Below are positions 34,493 to 43,046 of a DNA stretch of 64,000 bases, piece after piece. The DNA comes from Lysinibacillus_B sp042920265 (GTDB lineage: Bacteria; Bacillota; Bacilli; Bacillales_A; Planococcaceae). Where the stretch lies: assembly GCF_042920265.1 (NCBI RefSeq), contig NZ_JBDQZI010000005.1, forward strand, positions 62,001 through 126,000, written 5' to 3'. Each line of letters begins with the position of its first letter. The stretch's first letter is position 1. The notes below the pieces were generated by a model. That model was not told the DNA's origin. It was given only the letters and a program-made list of their open reading frames with translations, and ran no database searches. Position numbers and translations under genes: made by a program.

Positions 34493-36040
34493 ATGGGAGA
34501 AATGACAAATATTTCAGTTGAAAACAAGCATCAAGAATATAAAGAGGTTATTTCAAAAGGCGGACATGAAAAATACCACGCTAAAAATACAGAGCAAGGA
34601 AAATTATTCGTTCGTGATCGACTTGCGCTATTATTCGATGAAGGTTTACAAGTAGAAGATGGAGCGTTTGCCAATATACTTGCAGGCGACTTACCTGCAG
34701 ATGGTGTTGTAACAGGTATCGGGAAAATTCATGGTAGAACTGTATGTGTAATGGCAAATGATTCAACGATTAAAGCTGGATCATGGGGCGCAAGAACAGT
34801 TGAAAAAATCATCCGTATTCAAGAAACGGCTGAAAAACTGGGCGTTCCTTTACTGTATTTAGTAGATTCTGCAGGTGCTCGTATAACAGATCAAATTGAA
34901 ATGTTCCCAGGCCGTCGCGGGGCAGGGCGTATTTTCTACAATCAAGTCAAATTGTCTGGTCGCATCCCGCAAATTTGTTTATTGTTCGGACCATCTGCAG
35001 CAGGTGGCGCGTACATTCCAGCATTTTGTGATGTTGTCGTGATGGTAGAGGGCAATGCATCGATGTACTTAGGTTCACCACGTATGGCAGAAATGGTTAT
35101 TGGTGAAAAAGTAGACCTCGAAACGATGGGCGGTGCAAAAATGCATTGTTCTACTTCCGGTTGTGGTGACGTACTAGCAAAAACGGAAGAAGAAGCCATT
35201 GCCTATGCACGTCAGTACATTAGTTACTTCCCAGATAACTTTAAAAACAAGCCAAAAGTGGAAGCGCCAAAATTGCCGGCTACTTTTGAAAAATCAATTG
35301 ATGACATTATTCCAAAAAACCAAAATGCACCGTTCAATATGCATGATTTAATCAATCGCATTATCGATGAAGGGTCGTTTTGTGAAGTGAAAAAATTATT
35401 TGCTGCTGAAATCATTACTGGTTTGGCGCGCATTAACGGACAATCAGTAGGGATTATCGCCAACCAGCCACGCGTCAAAGGTGGCGTATTATTCCATGAT
35501 TCAGCCGATAAAGCAGCCAAATTCATTAGTCTATGTGATGCATTCCATATCCCGTTAATTTTCTTAGCGGATGTACCAGGATTTATGATTGGGACACAAG
35601 TGGAGAAGCTTGGTATTATTCGTCACGGCGCGAAAATGATTTTCGCCATGAGTGAAGCAACCGTGCCGAAAATTACGGTAATTGTTCGTAAAGCATACGG
35701 AGCTGGCTTATATGCGATGGCTGGCCCAGCATTTGAGCCAGATGTATGTATTGCTTTAACAGGTGCACAAATTGCGGTAATGGGACCAGAAGCAGCAGTA
35801 AATGCGGTGTATGCGAACAAAATTGCGGCATTACCGAAAGAGGAGCAAGCCGCATTTATTGAAGAGCGCCGTAACGAGTACCGCGAGGAAATCGATGTGT
35901 ACCGTTTAGCGTCAGAGTTAATTATCGACGACGTCATCGAGCCAAATGAGCTACGTGCTACATTAGAAAATCGTTTAGATGCATACAAATCAAAAGAGCT
36001 AACATTCACACAACGTAAACACGGTGTTAGCCCAGTATAA
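34493..36040 (+). CDS. Acyl-CoA carboxylase, carboxyltransferase subunit (YngE-like)
   Basis: A 515-residue carboxyltransferase beta-type subunit with N- and C-terminal crotonase-like halves. Signatures are VVTGIGKIHGR, FGPSAAGGAYIPAFCD, and the CoA/biotin site region PGFMIGTQVEKLGIIRHGAKM, then RKAYGAGLYAM. Together with the biotin carboxylase and carrier proteins of this operon it should form methylcrotonyl-CoA carboxylase. It is the last gene and is closed by an intrinsic terminator. Confidence 0.94.
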   Translation: MGEMTNISVENKHQEYKEVISKGGHEKYHAKNTEQGKLFVRDRLALLFDEGLQVEDGAFANILAGDLPADGVVTGIGKIHGRTVCVMANDSTIKAGSWGARTVEKIIRIQETAEKLGVPLLYLVDSAGARITDQIEMFPGRRGAGRIFYNQVKLSGRIPQICLLFGPSAAGGAYIPAFCDVVVMVEGNASMYLGSPRMAEMVIGEKVDLETMGGAKMHCSTSGCGDVLAKTEEEAIAYARQYISYFPDNFKNKPKVEAPKLPATFEKSIDDIIPKNQNAPFNMHDLINRIIDEGSFCEVKKLFAAEIITGLARINGQSVGIIANQPRVKGGVLFHDSADKAAKFISLCDAFHIPLIFLADVPGFMIGTQVEKLGIIRHGAKMIFAMSEATVPKITVIVRKAYGAGLYAMAGPAFEPDVCIALTGAQIAVMGPEAAVNAVYANKIAALPKEEQAAFIEERRNEYREEIDVYRLASELIIDDVIEPNELRATLENRLDAYKSKELTFTQRKHGVSPV

Positions 36041-36048
36041 CACGAAGC

Positions 36049-36076
36049 AATCCCTCGCGAATAAGCGGGGGATTTT
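36049..36076 (+). terminator. Intrinsic terminator of the leucine catabolism operon
   Basis: AATCCCTCGC pairs with GCGGGGGATT, followed by T residues. Confidence 0.85.
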
Positions 36077-36271
36077 CATTTAAATAAAACATTTTATCGA
36101 TTGTTAAACGATGTAATGTTAAAACGATTAAAGAGTATCTAAACGCGCATGATTACCTTATACCTAAGACGCGGAGAAGAAGTTGTATGATGCATACGGG
36201 TGCAATTTTCTGTAAAAAACATGTTGTTAAATAACTAATTAGGAGCATGAATGAGCAATAAGGTGTAAAAC

Positions 36272-36299
36272 AAAAAACCGACAAAAAAGATTGCCGGTT
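36272..36299 (-). terminator. Intrinsic terminator after the SASP gene
   Basis: On the minus strand AACCGGCA pairs with TGTCGGTT (one mismatch) and is followed by a T-tract. Confidence 0.75.
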
Positions 36300-36315
36300 G
36301 GGGATGCTAAGTAAC

Positions 36316-36822
36316 TTATTTATTACCGTTTTCGTAACTGTTATTTGCAAATCGACCAGAAGCTTGTTGTTTTTTCGCTTCAGCTTGTTGGATTTGTTGT
36401 TTCACTTGGTTAACGTCAGTCTCAGTTCCGAATTCCACGTTCATTGCGCTACTATAATTTGCATTCGAACCAGAAGCTTGTTGTTTTTTTGCTTCAGCCT
36501 GTTGAATCTGTTGTTTAACTTGGTTAACATCAGTTTCAGTTCCGAATTCCATGTTCATTGCGCTGCTATAGTTTGCATTTGAACCAGAAGCTTGTTGTTT
36601 TTTTGCTTCAGCTTGTTGGATTTGTTGTTTCACTTGGTTAACGTCAGTTTCAGTTCCGAATTCCATGTTCATTGCGCTACTATAATTTGCATTTGAACCA
36701 GAAGCTTGTTGTTTTTTCGCTTCAGCTTGTTGGATTTGTTGTTTAACTTGGTTAACATCAGTTTCAGTTCCGAATTCCATGTTCATGTTTTGATTAAAAT
36801 TTTGGTTGTTATTGTTTGTCAT
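36316..36822 (-). CDS. sspE: Gamma-type small acid-soluble spore protein with four repeats
   Basis: A 168-residue spore protein made of a short Asn-rich head and four tandem 38-residue repeats, beginning at nucleotides 36786, 36672, 36558 and 36444. Each contains EFGTETD, the site where germination protease GPR cuts, followed by VNQVKQQIQQAEAKKQQAS. Gamma-type SASPs are amino-acid stores of the spore and do not coat DNA. B. subtilis SspE has two repeats, so this copy is expanded. ATG 36822 is chosen because GGAGGTGA lies just upstream; the GTG nine bases earlier overlaps that site. Confidence 0.93.
   Translation of the reverse strand: MTNNNNQNFNQNMNMEFGTETDVNQVKQQIQQAEAKKQQASGSNANYSSAMNMEFGTETDVNQVKQQIQQAEAKKQQASGSNANYSSAMNMEFGTETDVNQVKQQIQQAEAKKQQASGSNANYSSAMNVEFGTETDVNQVKQQIQQAEAKKQQASGRFANNSYENGNK
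36331..36786 (-). repeat. Four tandem 114-bp coding repeats in sspE
   Basis: The units begin at 36786, 36672, 36558 and 36444 and differ by a few silent changes. The last unit diverges near its end. They lie wholly within the SASP gene. Confidence 0.9.
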
Positions 36823-36881
36823 GGATTTCACCTCCCGAAATTAGTCTGTACAAAGAGTGTTTTATCATACGTTTGAAAAAA

Positions 36882-37394
36882 TTAACATTTTTCAGGAGAA
36901 TTTACATGTAATGGCGGTGGAATTAACCAACCTTTACTTTTATTAAGGCGTAACAGTTTGGCACCAAGCTGTGCTTTACTTGTATGAAATTGACCGTACA
37001 TGAGCGCGATGTCTTCTCTAGTAGACATGCCCATTGCTTGACTGCATGCGACTAAACCAGCAGCCATGTCTGCTGTTAGTGCAGCACTAATTTCAAGGTC
37101 GTTAAATTTCGCACCTGGAGGGATATCTTCAAGTTTTGCTACAGGACGTTCAGGTGGTGCTGGTGGTAATCCAACACCATTCGTTTTTAAGATGTTTTCT
37201 AACATTTTTACTTCGTCTCTTGACACTTGGATGATATCTTCAATCATTTTTCGTAAATCTTCATCGCCAGTATGATTATAAAATGTTTGGTATCCAGCGA
37301 TTAGGCCATAGTTTGCTGCGAGATTTGTCCATACACCAAACACTTCGCCGTAATGTAATGGTTCGTCTTTCGGATTTCCACTAAGTATGCCCAT
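36882..37394 (-). CDS. DUF3231-family protein, ferritin-like, probably spore-associated
   Basis: A 170-residue helical protein. The segment HYGEVFGVWTNLAANYGLIAGYQTFYNHTGDEDL and the later ADMAAGLVACSQAMGMSTREDIALMYGQFH fit the DUF3231 family, which is distantly ferritin-like and related to CotF-type coat proteins. A PPAPPERP turn separates the two halves. Start 37394 is used, following GGAAGTG, because the longer frame to 37433 has no better site. Its neighbour is a SASP gene, which supports expression during sporulation. Biochemical role unknown. Confidence 0.78.
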   Translation of the reverse strand: MGILSGNPKDEPLHYGEVFGVWTNLAANYGLIAGYQTFYNHTGDEDLRKMIEDIIQVSRDEVKMLENILKTNGVGLPPAPPERPVAKLEDIPPGAKFNDLEISAALTADMAAGLVACSQAMGMSTREDIALMYGQFHTSKAQLGAKLLRLNKSKGWLIPPPLHVNSPEKC

Positions 37395-37737
37395 ATTTAC
37401 ACTTCCTTCTTTCATTTTCGTTATTTCAAACAAGGATAGTATGGTTGGAAGTTGAAAAAAAATTCATCAATAATTTATTGTTACTAAACAATACATCAAA
37501 AATAATCCGTAATCATCAAAATAAAAAAGTTTATACACATAGAACTCTATAGTGCAATTGTATATTTTCCTTGTGCTATTGCTGATTTTCTTAAGTAGTA
37601 TCACACCGATACGCTCAAAAACAGTATATATCTACTTGTTTTTCAATAAATTGAACAAAATTAGTTAACGTAAATAGTAGGATTTAATGGTAAAATAAGT
37701 ATAAAAAACTATAGTGATAAACTAAGGGGATAGAATA
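37395..37737. other. Divergent intergenic region before spoVS
   Basis: About 340 bp, AT-rich, separating the DUF3231 gene from spoVS. It contains the candidate sigma-H promoter described separately and no gene. Confidence 0.5.
37677..37702 (+). promoter_or_regulatory. Candidate sigma-H-type promoter of spoVS
   Basis: GTAGGATTT (37677-37685) resembles a sigma-H -35, and AGTAT (37698-37702) resembles its GAAT-type -10, 12 bp away. spoVS is sigma-H-dependent in B. subtilis, which supports the reading, but the -10 match is imperfect. Confidence 0.4.
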
Positions 37738-38001
37738 ATGGACATATTAAAAACATCATCAAAATCTAATCCAAGCTCTGTAGCAGGTGCAATTGTGGCA
37801 GCACTAAAAGAACACAATAAAATTGAAATTCATGCAGTTGGTGCGGGTGCATTGAATCAAGCAGTAAAAGCTATTGCCATTGCACGAGGTTTCATTGCAC
37901 CGATGGGGGATGATCTAATCTGTTCACCTGCATTTGCAGATATTACGATTGCAGGTGAAGATCGGACAGCTATAAAATTAATGGTCGAAAAACGTAAATA
38001 A
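37738..38001 (+). CDS. spoVS: Stage V sporulation protein S
   Basis: An 87-residue Alba-like protein. The highly conserved core HAVGAGALNQAVKAIAIARGFIAP is present (here split as two motifs, GAGALNQAVKAIAIARGF and APMGDDLICSPAF), with the C-terminal RTAIKLMVEKRK. SpoVS influences septation and coat assembly during sporulation in B. subtilis and may bind nucleic acid. It is monocistronic, with AAGGGG before the start and a strong terminator after. Confidence 0.96.
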   Translation: MDILKTSSKSNPSSVAGAIVAALKEHNKIEIHAVGAGALNQAVKAIAIARGFIAPMGDDLICSPAFADITIAGEDRTAIKLMVEKRK

Positions 38002-38021
38002 TTTGTATGTCACGAAATAGT

Positions 38022-38055
38022 AAAACCGCCAGTTAAACGGAGCTTGGCGGTTTTT
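38022..38055 (+). terminator. Intrinsic terminator after spoVS
   Basis: AAAACCGCCA pairs with TGGCGGTTTT, followed by T residues. Confidence 0.92.
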
Positions 38056-38082
38056 CGGCATAAAAGGAGCTTAAATCGAAAG

Positions 38083-38232
38083 GGGGTGTCCAGAAAGTTT
38101 TTACTTTCTGGACACCCCTTTACTTCTTAATAATTATCCATTAAGAAATATTGCTCCTGCGGTGGTCACATCAAAATGCCACCATCCTCGTCGCAAAAGT
38201 GCCGTCTCAAAATGTCTTTTCAGACGGCCCCT
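38083..38232. repeat. Multi-hairpin repeat, copy 1
   Basis: Three hairpins follow one another: GGGGTGTCCAGAAAGT with its exact complement (38083-38118), GGTGG with CCACC (38161-38183) and GCCGTCT with AGACGGC (38201-38228). A related arrangement occurs at 59659, including TAAGAAATATT before the second hairpin. No coding frame is supported. Confidence 0.65.
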
Positions 38233-38344
38233 TTGGCATAAATATTTTGTATTTGTTTTTCCTAAAATAACGTGCCTGTGCATTTTGCCTAATAATTAGT
38301 AATACTGGAACTAGCCAAAAAGCGCAAACCTTACTGTATCAATA

Positions 38345-38725
38345 TTAATAAAACACTTTATCGATATTGTACTTTGCTCTTAACGAATTAATAGCGTAAG
38401 TTTCGTAAATTTCGCGTTCCATTGGATCTTCAATTTCGTATACTTCAATTTTGTGAATTTCATCACGGTATTTTTTCATTGGTGATACGTTATCTTCAAA
38501 GTGCTTTTTAATGCGTTGACGGATTTTACGTGCTTTGCCGACAAATAGTAATTCATTTTCTTGATTGTAGAAAAAGAAAATGCCGCCTTTGTCACGTGTA
38601 ATCTTATGGAAATCGATGAAGCCGAAATACGGTGTAATTTCCACATCACCAGGCTTCAGTACTTGTTCACGTTGGCGGATAACAAGATCCGGTTTTGGTA
38701 GTTCAATTTTAATCAAAATCGTCAC
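38345..38725 (-). CDS. GIY-YIG nuclease-family protein
   Basis: A 126-residue protein. Residues about 46-120 form a GIY-YIG domain of the UvrC N-terminal type: GIFFFYNQ replaces GIY, FVGKARKIRQRIKKHF carries the YIG-equivalent and catalytic arginine, and DPMEREIYETY holds the metal-binding glutamate. Residues 1-45 are a short family-specific head. Stand-alone proteins of this sort are common in Bacillales, with unknown DNA substrates. It has its own upstream region and stands alone. Confidence 0.85.
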   Translation of the reverse strand: MTILIKIELPKPDLVIRQREQVLKPGDVEITPYFGFIDFHKITRDKGGIFFFYNQENELLFVGKARKIRQRIKKHFEDNVSPMKKYRDEIHKIEVYEIEDPMEREIYETYAINSLRAKYNIDKVFY

Positions 38726-39332
38726 GTCCTTATAAATAGTAAAAGTAAATTATAACATATAAATACTATAATGCCTAATTTCATTAAAATAATGAATGGA
38801 AAAATAAATAAATTAACTGATGCGCTAAACGCAAATTATCCGACACTATAATTTTGATTTTAAATAAATTCCTCGCACAAAACAACAAATAACCACAACT
38901 TCTCACGTCAAGTAAATAAGAAATTTTTCTCTCCATGTAAATTAGGGGATATTTTACATATAAAATTGACCATTTATTCGTCTAAATTCTTCTTAAAAGA
39001 ATCGATACTCTAATCAAATAAAGATAGGATCCGCAAAATGCGCATTTACAACACTAAGAAATATACACGATTTTATGCATACTAAAAGGTAAGCCATAAT
39101 CGTGTATATATTGATGTATTAAATGTTTACGCTTCCTGTATAAAAAGCTGTATAGATATAGTTCATAGCAAAATCCACAAACGCTTTAAGTTTTCAAAAC
39201 ATTCGTGGCTTTTTGGTGTATGTTCAAACTTTGATTTGGGAACGTTATCAGGTTTATTTATGTATACATTATAAATTCTTGTTGCAATAATGCCCTCGGT
39301 TAGTTGAAGTAGCATACCTCATAACCTCAGCT
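38726..39332. other. AT-rich intergenic region with hairpins
   Basis: About 600 bp without a gene. ATATACACGATT (39061-39072) and AATCGTGTATAT (39098-39109) form a 12-bp inverted repeat, extended by TTATG/CATAA. Near 39168-39215 AAAATCCACAAACG pairs imperfectly with CATTCGTGGCTTTT and may end transcription of the lipoprotein gene at 39333. Confidence 0.5.
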
Positions 39333-39749
39333 TTATTGTCTATTCAATAAAATAACCTCAGATTTGCCGTTCCATTCAAGTACAGCTTCTAATTTAGTAT
39401 CTTTATCTATTCTTTCATTACAACTTTCACTGTTAATTGGAGGACCTGTACATTCACTATTACCTGAATTAATATTTTTATTTGGATGATTAAATTTTAC
39501 TTCCTTACTTGATATTTCAAACCAGTGACTTTTTAAATTATATCCAAACGTACTAGGTGGAGATTCTTCGCCAATATATTCAAAGGAAATGTCTGCCCAC
39601 GCTGAACTTTCACTCATTTCAGTTTTGTATTTTGCAACCCAATTACTACTTTGTCCATAAAAGTTATATTCTTCTTTTTCTTGTGAACAGGCACTTAGGG
39701 TTAACAATACAAAAATAGATATAACACTTAAAATCATATTTAAGTTCAT
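39333..39749 (-). CDS. Putative lipoprotein
   Basis: A 138-residue protein with a lipoprotein signal peptide; the lipobox LSAC places the lipidated cysteine at C21. The mature part is polar, probably beta-rich, with further cysteines in the SECTGPPINSESC stretch (about 98-110) that may form a disulfide. I do not recognise a family. It would be anchored on the outer face of the membrane. GGAGGCG precedes the start, and there is no operon partner. Confidence 0.72.
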   Translation of the reverse strand: MNLNMILSVISIFVLLTLSACSQEKEEYNFYGQSSNWVAKYKTEMSESSAWADISFEYIGEESPPSTFGYNLKSHWFEISSKEVKFNHPNKNINSGNSECTGPPINSESCNERIDKDTKLEAVLEWNGKSEVILLNRQ

Positions 39750-40092
39750 TGTTACGCCTCCTAAATAATATATAATATACTTATATTACCATTTCGGAGG
39801 GGTTTTATATATTTGATAATACAAAAGTTACTAAAGCGGGTTTTGGTAACTAAAATGTTTAATCTTGTAGGTCTGCATTTTGCTGACGAGCGAGTCTTCT
39901 TATATTTTATTATTGAGTCAATCACCATTAATAACATTATAAATATGCAGAAGGATGCGGCGTTAAATATTTGGTCAGTGAAACGCTTTGAATAGGGAAA
40001 TATACGATATCATTAACATAACAAGCATCGAATCTTATATATAATCAATAGGTGCTGCCTTGAAAGTCTTAGGCAGCACCATTTTCATCATA
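39750..40092. other. Intergenic region with a terminator
   Basis: No convincing gene. GGTGCTGCCT (40051-40060) pairs exactly with AGGCAGCACC (40071-40080) and probably terminates the ykuS-like gene that ends at 40093 on the minus strand. A TTG-started frame at 39813 was considered and rejected. Confidence 0.6.
40051..40080 (-). terminator. Intrinsic terminator after the ykuS-like gene
   Basis: Perfect 10-bp GC-rich stem, GGTGCTGCCT with AGGCAGCACC, 13 bp beyond the stop codon. Confidence 0.75.
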
Positions 40093-40338
40093 TTAGTGGA
40101 AAAATTTCTCTACGCGCTGAATGACCTCATCAGCAGAAAGACCACTCGCTTCGATGACAGGACCTGAAGTGATGGTCTCACTAATTCCCATAACGTTTGT
40201 ATCTTGTCCTGTTACTACGCAGCAATCCACTTTTTTTGCGTCTTCTTCGTTACGAAGCTGAATTACTTCATAACCTTTTGCTTTTAAAGCATCTTCAACG
40301 TTTGTTAATGATTGTTCAACACCAATTATTTTAGACAT
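40093..40338 (-). CDS. YkuS-family (UPF0180) protein
   Basis: An 81-residue cytoplasmic protein. The pattern IGVEQSLTNVEDALKAKGYEV, DCCVVTGQDTNVMGI and a final helix AEEVI-like SADEVIQRVEKFF matches the YkuS/UPF0180 family of Bacillales, of unknown function. The length equals the family's. GGAGGTGG precedes the start. It lies next to the PAS-GGDEF-EAL gene on the same strand, 129 bp downstream, but no functional link is established. Confidence 0.85.
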   Translation of the reverse strand: MSKIIGVEQSLTNVEDALKAKGYEVIQLRNEEDAKKVDCCVVTGQDTNVMGISETITSGPVIEASGLSADEVIQRVEKFFH

Positions 40339-40467
40339 GATTGTTCCACCTCCTATTTGTAATGTGTCATATCACAATGCTAATTATGCACTTCATTCAT
40401 TTTTTGTTTTAAAGTTGATTACGCAACTAATGGAGGTATAAGTTTATGATAAAACAGGAACAGATTT

Positions 40468-42162
40468 TTAATATCGCAGCATTTCCTTTATTTTTCGTGT
40501 GAAGTCTGGCGTAGAAAGTGGTTTGCTGAAATAGTATCCTTGAATGTAGTCGCATGCTAGCTCTTTTAAATAAGTAAGTTCCGTTTCTCGTTCTACTCCC
40601 TCTGCGACAACTTGTAAATTTAATGCATGACCAAGCGATAAAATCGAAGAGACCATTGTTTTTCCTGCCTCATTTTTAAGTTGTCGTATAAAGGAGCGGT
40701 CTACCTTTAATGTATTGATTGGTAATGTTCGTAAATAGCTTAAGCAGGAAAAGCCTGTACCAAAATCATCAATAGCAATGGAAATGCCCATATCACGAAT
40801 CGTCGTTAGCTTCGTCAACAACGTCTCATTTAAGTTCATCATCGTCATTTCGGTAATCTCAATTTCAAGCAGTTGAGGATCAATATTGATCTCCTTTAAG
40901 ATGCTCGATAATGTGGCTAAGAAATTAGGTGTAGCTAAGAAGCGAGGGGAGATATTGACTGCCACCTTTAGTTGTATGCCAAATGTCTTATGCCAAGCGT
41001 TCACTTGAGCTATTGCGCGGCGCAGTACAAACTCATCAATTTTCTCGATTAAACCATGCTCTTCTGCAAACGGTATGAAATCAACAGGTGAAACAAAGCC
41101 TAGCTCCGCATCCTGCCAAAGAATTAAAGCTTCCATACTATCAAATGTATTTTTGTGGACATTAAATTTTGGCTGATAATACAGCTCAAATGCCTCATTT
41201 TTTATCGCATGTCGAATTTTTGTTTCAAAAAATAAAGAATGATCAACCGTGTCCTCTAATTCTTTATCATACCGTTTAAATTGATTACCCTTTGCATTTT
41301 TTGCCTCTAGCATGGCTTTATTTGCTTGTTTTAATAACGTATGAATCGAATCGATTGGTCCAGTATGTTGCACAATGCCGATGCTCGCAGTTGCATAAAA
41401 TTCGTAATCATTGAATATAAAACTGTCTTCAAATAACGAAAGAAGCTGCTCGGCAATCGTTTGCCAATTATCCACTTGTTTAGTGATATAAATAAATTCA
41501 TCATTATGTAATCGGTAAAAATACGGTGAAGAAGTATCCACCGTTTGTAGCCGTTTTGCGACTTCGATTAAAAATTGATCCCCAATCGCATACCCTAAGC
41601 TATCGTTAATACTTTTAAAGCGATTAATATTGAATAAAAATAGCGTAAAGTCACGGGAGCTAAGTGAATTCACATCCTCCAGTAATTTTTTTCGATTGGC
41701 AAGTGCCGTTAAGTCATCATGATAAAGACGATGGGTCATCTGATCGATTTGTTTTTGTGCAGTAATATCTGTTCGAATGGCAATGTATTGATAAGGGTGT
41801 CCTTGTGCATTGATAAATGGCACAATGGTTGTTTTCACCCAATAGTATGAACCGTCTTTTGCTTTGTTGCAAATTTCACCATGCCACGTGTTGCCACCGT
41901 AAATCGTCTCCCACATTTCTTTGAAAAAGGATGCGGGATGATAACCAGAATTAATGATTCGATGATTTTGCCCTATAAGCTCCTCTTTTGTATATTTTGA
42001 TATTTGGCAAAAATAATCGTTTACATATTGAATAACACCTCGATGATCTGTAATAGCCACAATAGCCGATTCATCTAAAGCCGTTTGAATATCGTGTAGC
42101 TGCTGCGTCGTTAGATGAAAATGCTTTAAAGAATTAGGATGTAAAATAGTCATCACCTTCAA
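40468..42162 (-). CDS. PAS-GGDEF-EAL protein, probable cyclic-di-GMP phosphodiesterase
   Basis: A 564-residue cytoplasmic protein. A PAS domain with PAC motif spans about 25-136, a GGDEF-type domain about 145-300, and an EAL domain about 312-562. The GGDEF signature is degraded to HNDEF (219-223), so cyclase activity is unlikely; it may bind GTP as a regulator. The EAL domain keeps E344-A-L, DDFGTGFS (465-472), KVDRSFI and EGVE (521-524), so hydrolysis of c-di-GMP is expected. Upstream is a probable Fur box over a sigma-A promoter. Start TTG 42162 is uncertain; ATG 42153 is the alternative. Confidence 0.9.
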   Translation of the reverse strand: MKVMTILHPNSLKHFHLTTQQLHDIQTALDESAIVAITDHRGVIQYVNDYFCQISKYTKEELIGQNHRIINSGYHPASFFKEMWETIYGGNTWHGEICNKAKDGSYYWVKTTIVPFINAQGHPYQYIAIRTDITAQKQIDQMTHRLYHDDLTALANRKKLLEDVNSLSSRDFTLFLFNINRFKSINDSLGYAIGDQFLIEVAKRLQTVDTSSPYFYRLHNDEFIYITKQVDNWQTIAEQLLSLFEDSFIFNDYEFYATASIGIVQHTGPIDSIHTLLKQANKAMLEAKNAKGNQFKRYDKELEDTVDHSLFFETKIRHAIKNEAFELYYQPKFNVHKNTFDSMEALILWQDAELGFVSPVDFIPFAEEHGLIEKIDEFVLRRAIAQVNAWHKTFGIQLKVAVNISPRFLATPNFLATLSSILKEINIDPQLLEIEITEMTMMNLNETLLTKLTTIRDMGISIAIDDFGTGFSCLSYLRTLPINTLKVDRSFIRQLKNEAGKTMVSSILSLGHALNLQVVAEGVERETELTYLKELACDYIQGYYFSKPLSTPDFTRKIKEMLRY

Positions 42163-42189
42163 TTTCCAATAATATAGAGCTTTATTATC

Positions 42190-42218
42190 ATATTAATCTC
42201 ATTGAAAATGATTATCAA
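42190..42218 (-). promoter_or_regulatory. Promoter of the EAL gene with overlapping Fur box
   Basis: On the minus strand TTGATA (42218-42213) and TAATAT (42195-42190) are separated by 17 bp. The plus strand reads TGAAAATGATTATCA at 42203-42217, one mismatch from the Fur 7-1-7 consensus TGATAATNATTATCA, overlapping the -35 and spacer. Repression by iron-loaded Fur is the likely outcome. Confidence 0.65.
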
Positions 42219-42450
42219 TTAAAAATGCATTTTTAAGGGAATTTAGCAGATTCTAGAGTACAAAAGCAGATTGAAGAACCATTTGCATAGTTAAGCAATG
42301 TATGCTGAACCTAATCCAAGAGCTGTTTCTGGAAGGCTAGTCCTCTAGCAACTATATTTTTTCAGTTAGCTTCCTGTACCTAAAGTTATCATTCGCCAGT
42401 TAAATACGTTATGATAAGAGTATTAGTTATTTTTCAAAGGAGATAGATTT

Positions 42451-42942
42451 ATGAAGAAATGGTCTTTTTTACTAGCAGCAACTTTACTACTCGGAGCTTG
42501 TAATAATGATGAAGTAAAACAACAGGAGACAGATGACCAAGTACATGAACAGCATGATCATGTAACAGGAGATATACAAGAGGAAACGAAGAGTGCAGAC
42601 ATTTTACCTTCATTTTTAGATGAACAAACGGATTTAATGCGTGCAACTTATCAAATCGCAGGCCAAGCGCCAGATATTTTACAATGGATGCCATGCTATT
42701 GTGGATGCGGGGAATCGGCTGGTCATAAAAGTAACTTAAATTGTTTCGTGCAAGAAATTAAAGAAGACGGTTCGGTTGTTTGGGATGACCATGGTACACG
42801 TTGTAATGTATGTGTTGAGATTGCATTAAGCTCAGCAAAGATGCATCAAGAAGGAAAGTCATTAAAGGAAATCCGTCAAGCGATTGACGAACATTACAAA
42901 GAAGGCTACGCAACGCCGACGCCAACAGAAATGCCAGCATAA
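42451..42942 (+). CDS. PCYCGCG-motif lipoprotein
   Basis: A 163-residue lipoprotein; the lipobox LGAC gives lipidated C17. After a charged linker rich in Gln, Glu and His comes the family-defining MPCYCGCG motif (80-87), then NCFV and TRCNVCVEI, so six or more cysteines may bind metal or form disulfides. The PCYCGCG family is widespread in Bacillales and has no established function; a role with metals at the envelope is plausible. AAAGGAGA precedes the start, and the MFS gene follows on the same strand. Confidence 0.85.
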   Translation: MKKWSFLLAATLLLGACNNDEVKQQETDDQVHEQHDHVTGDIQEETKSADILPSFLDEQTDLMRATYQIAGQAPDILQWMPCYCGCGESAGHKSNLNCFVQEIKEDGSVVWDDHGTRCNVCVEIALSSAKMHQEGKSLKEIRQAIDEHYKEGYATPTPTEMPA

Positions 42943-43046
42943 TGAGTTAACTCCATGCATCATTGAATAAACACCTAGAAATGTACATAAATACTTATAT
43001 GCTTCTTAGAGTATTAATAGAAAGAATAAGTAAAGGTGTTGATGTG

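Noticed and set aside
36298..36582. Plus-strand 94-codon frame over sspE
   Set aside because: It is the complement of the SASP repeats and repeats with the same period.
39813..39995. A 60-codon frame beginning with TTG, with GGAGGGG upstream
   Set aside because: Composition, lack of any recognisable motif and a poor start made it weaker than chance expectation; no neighbour supports it.
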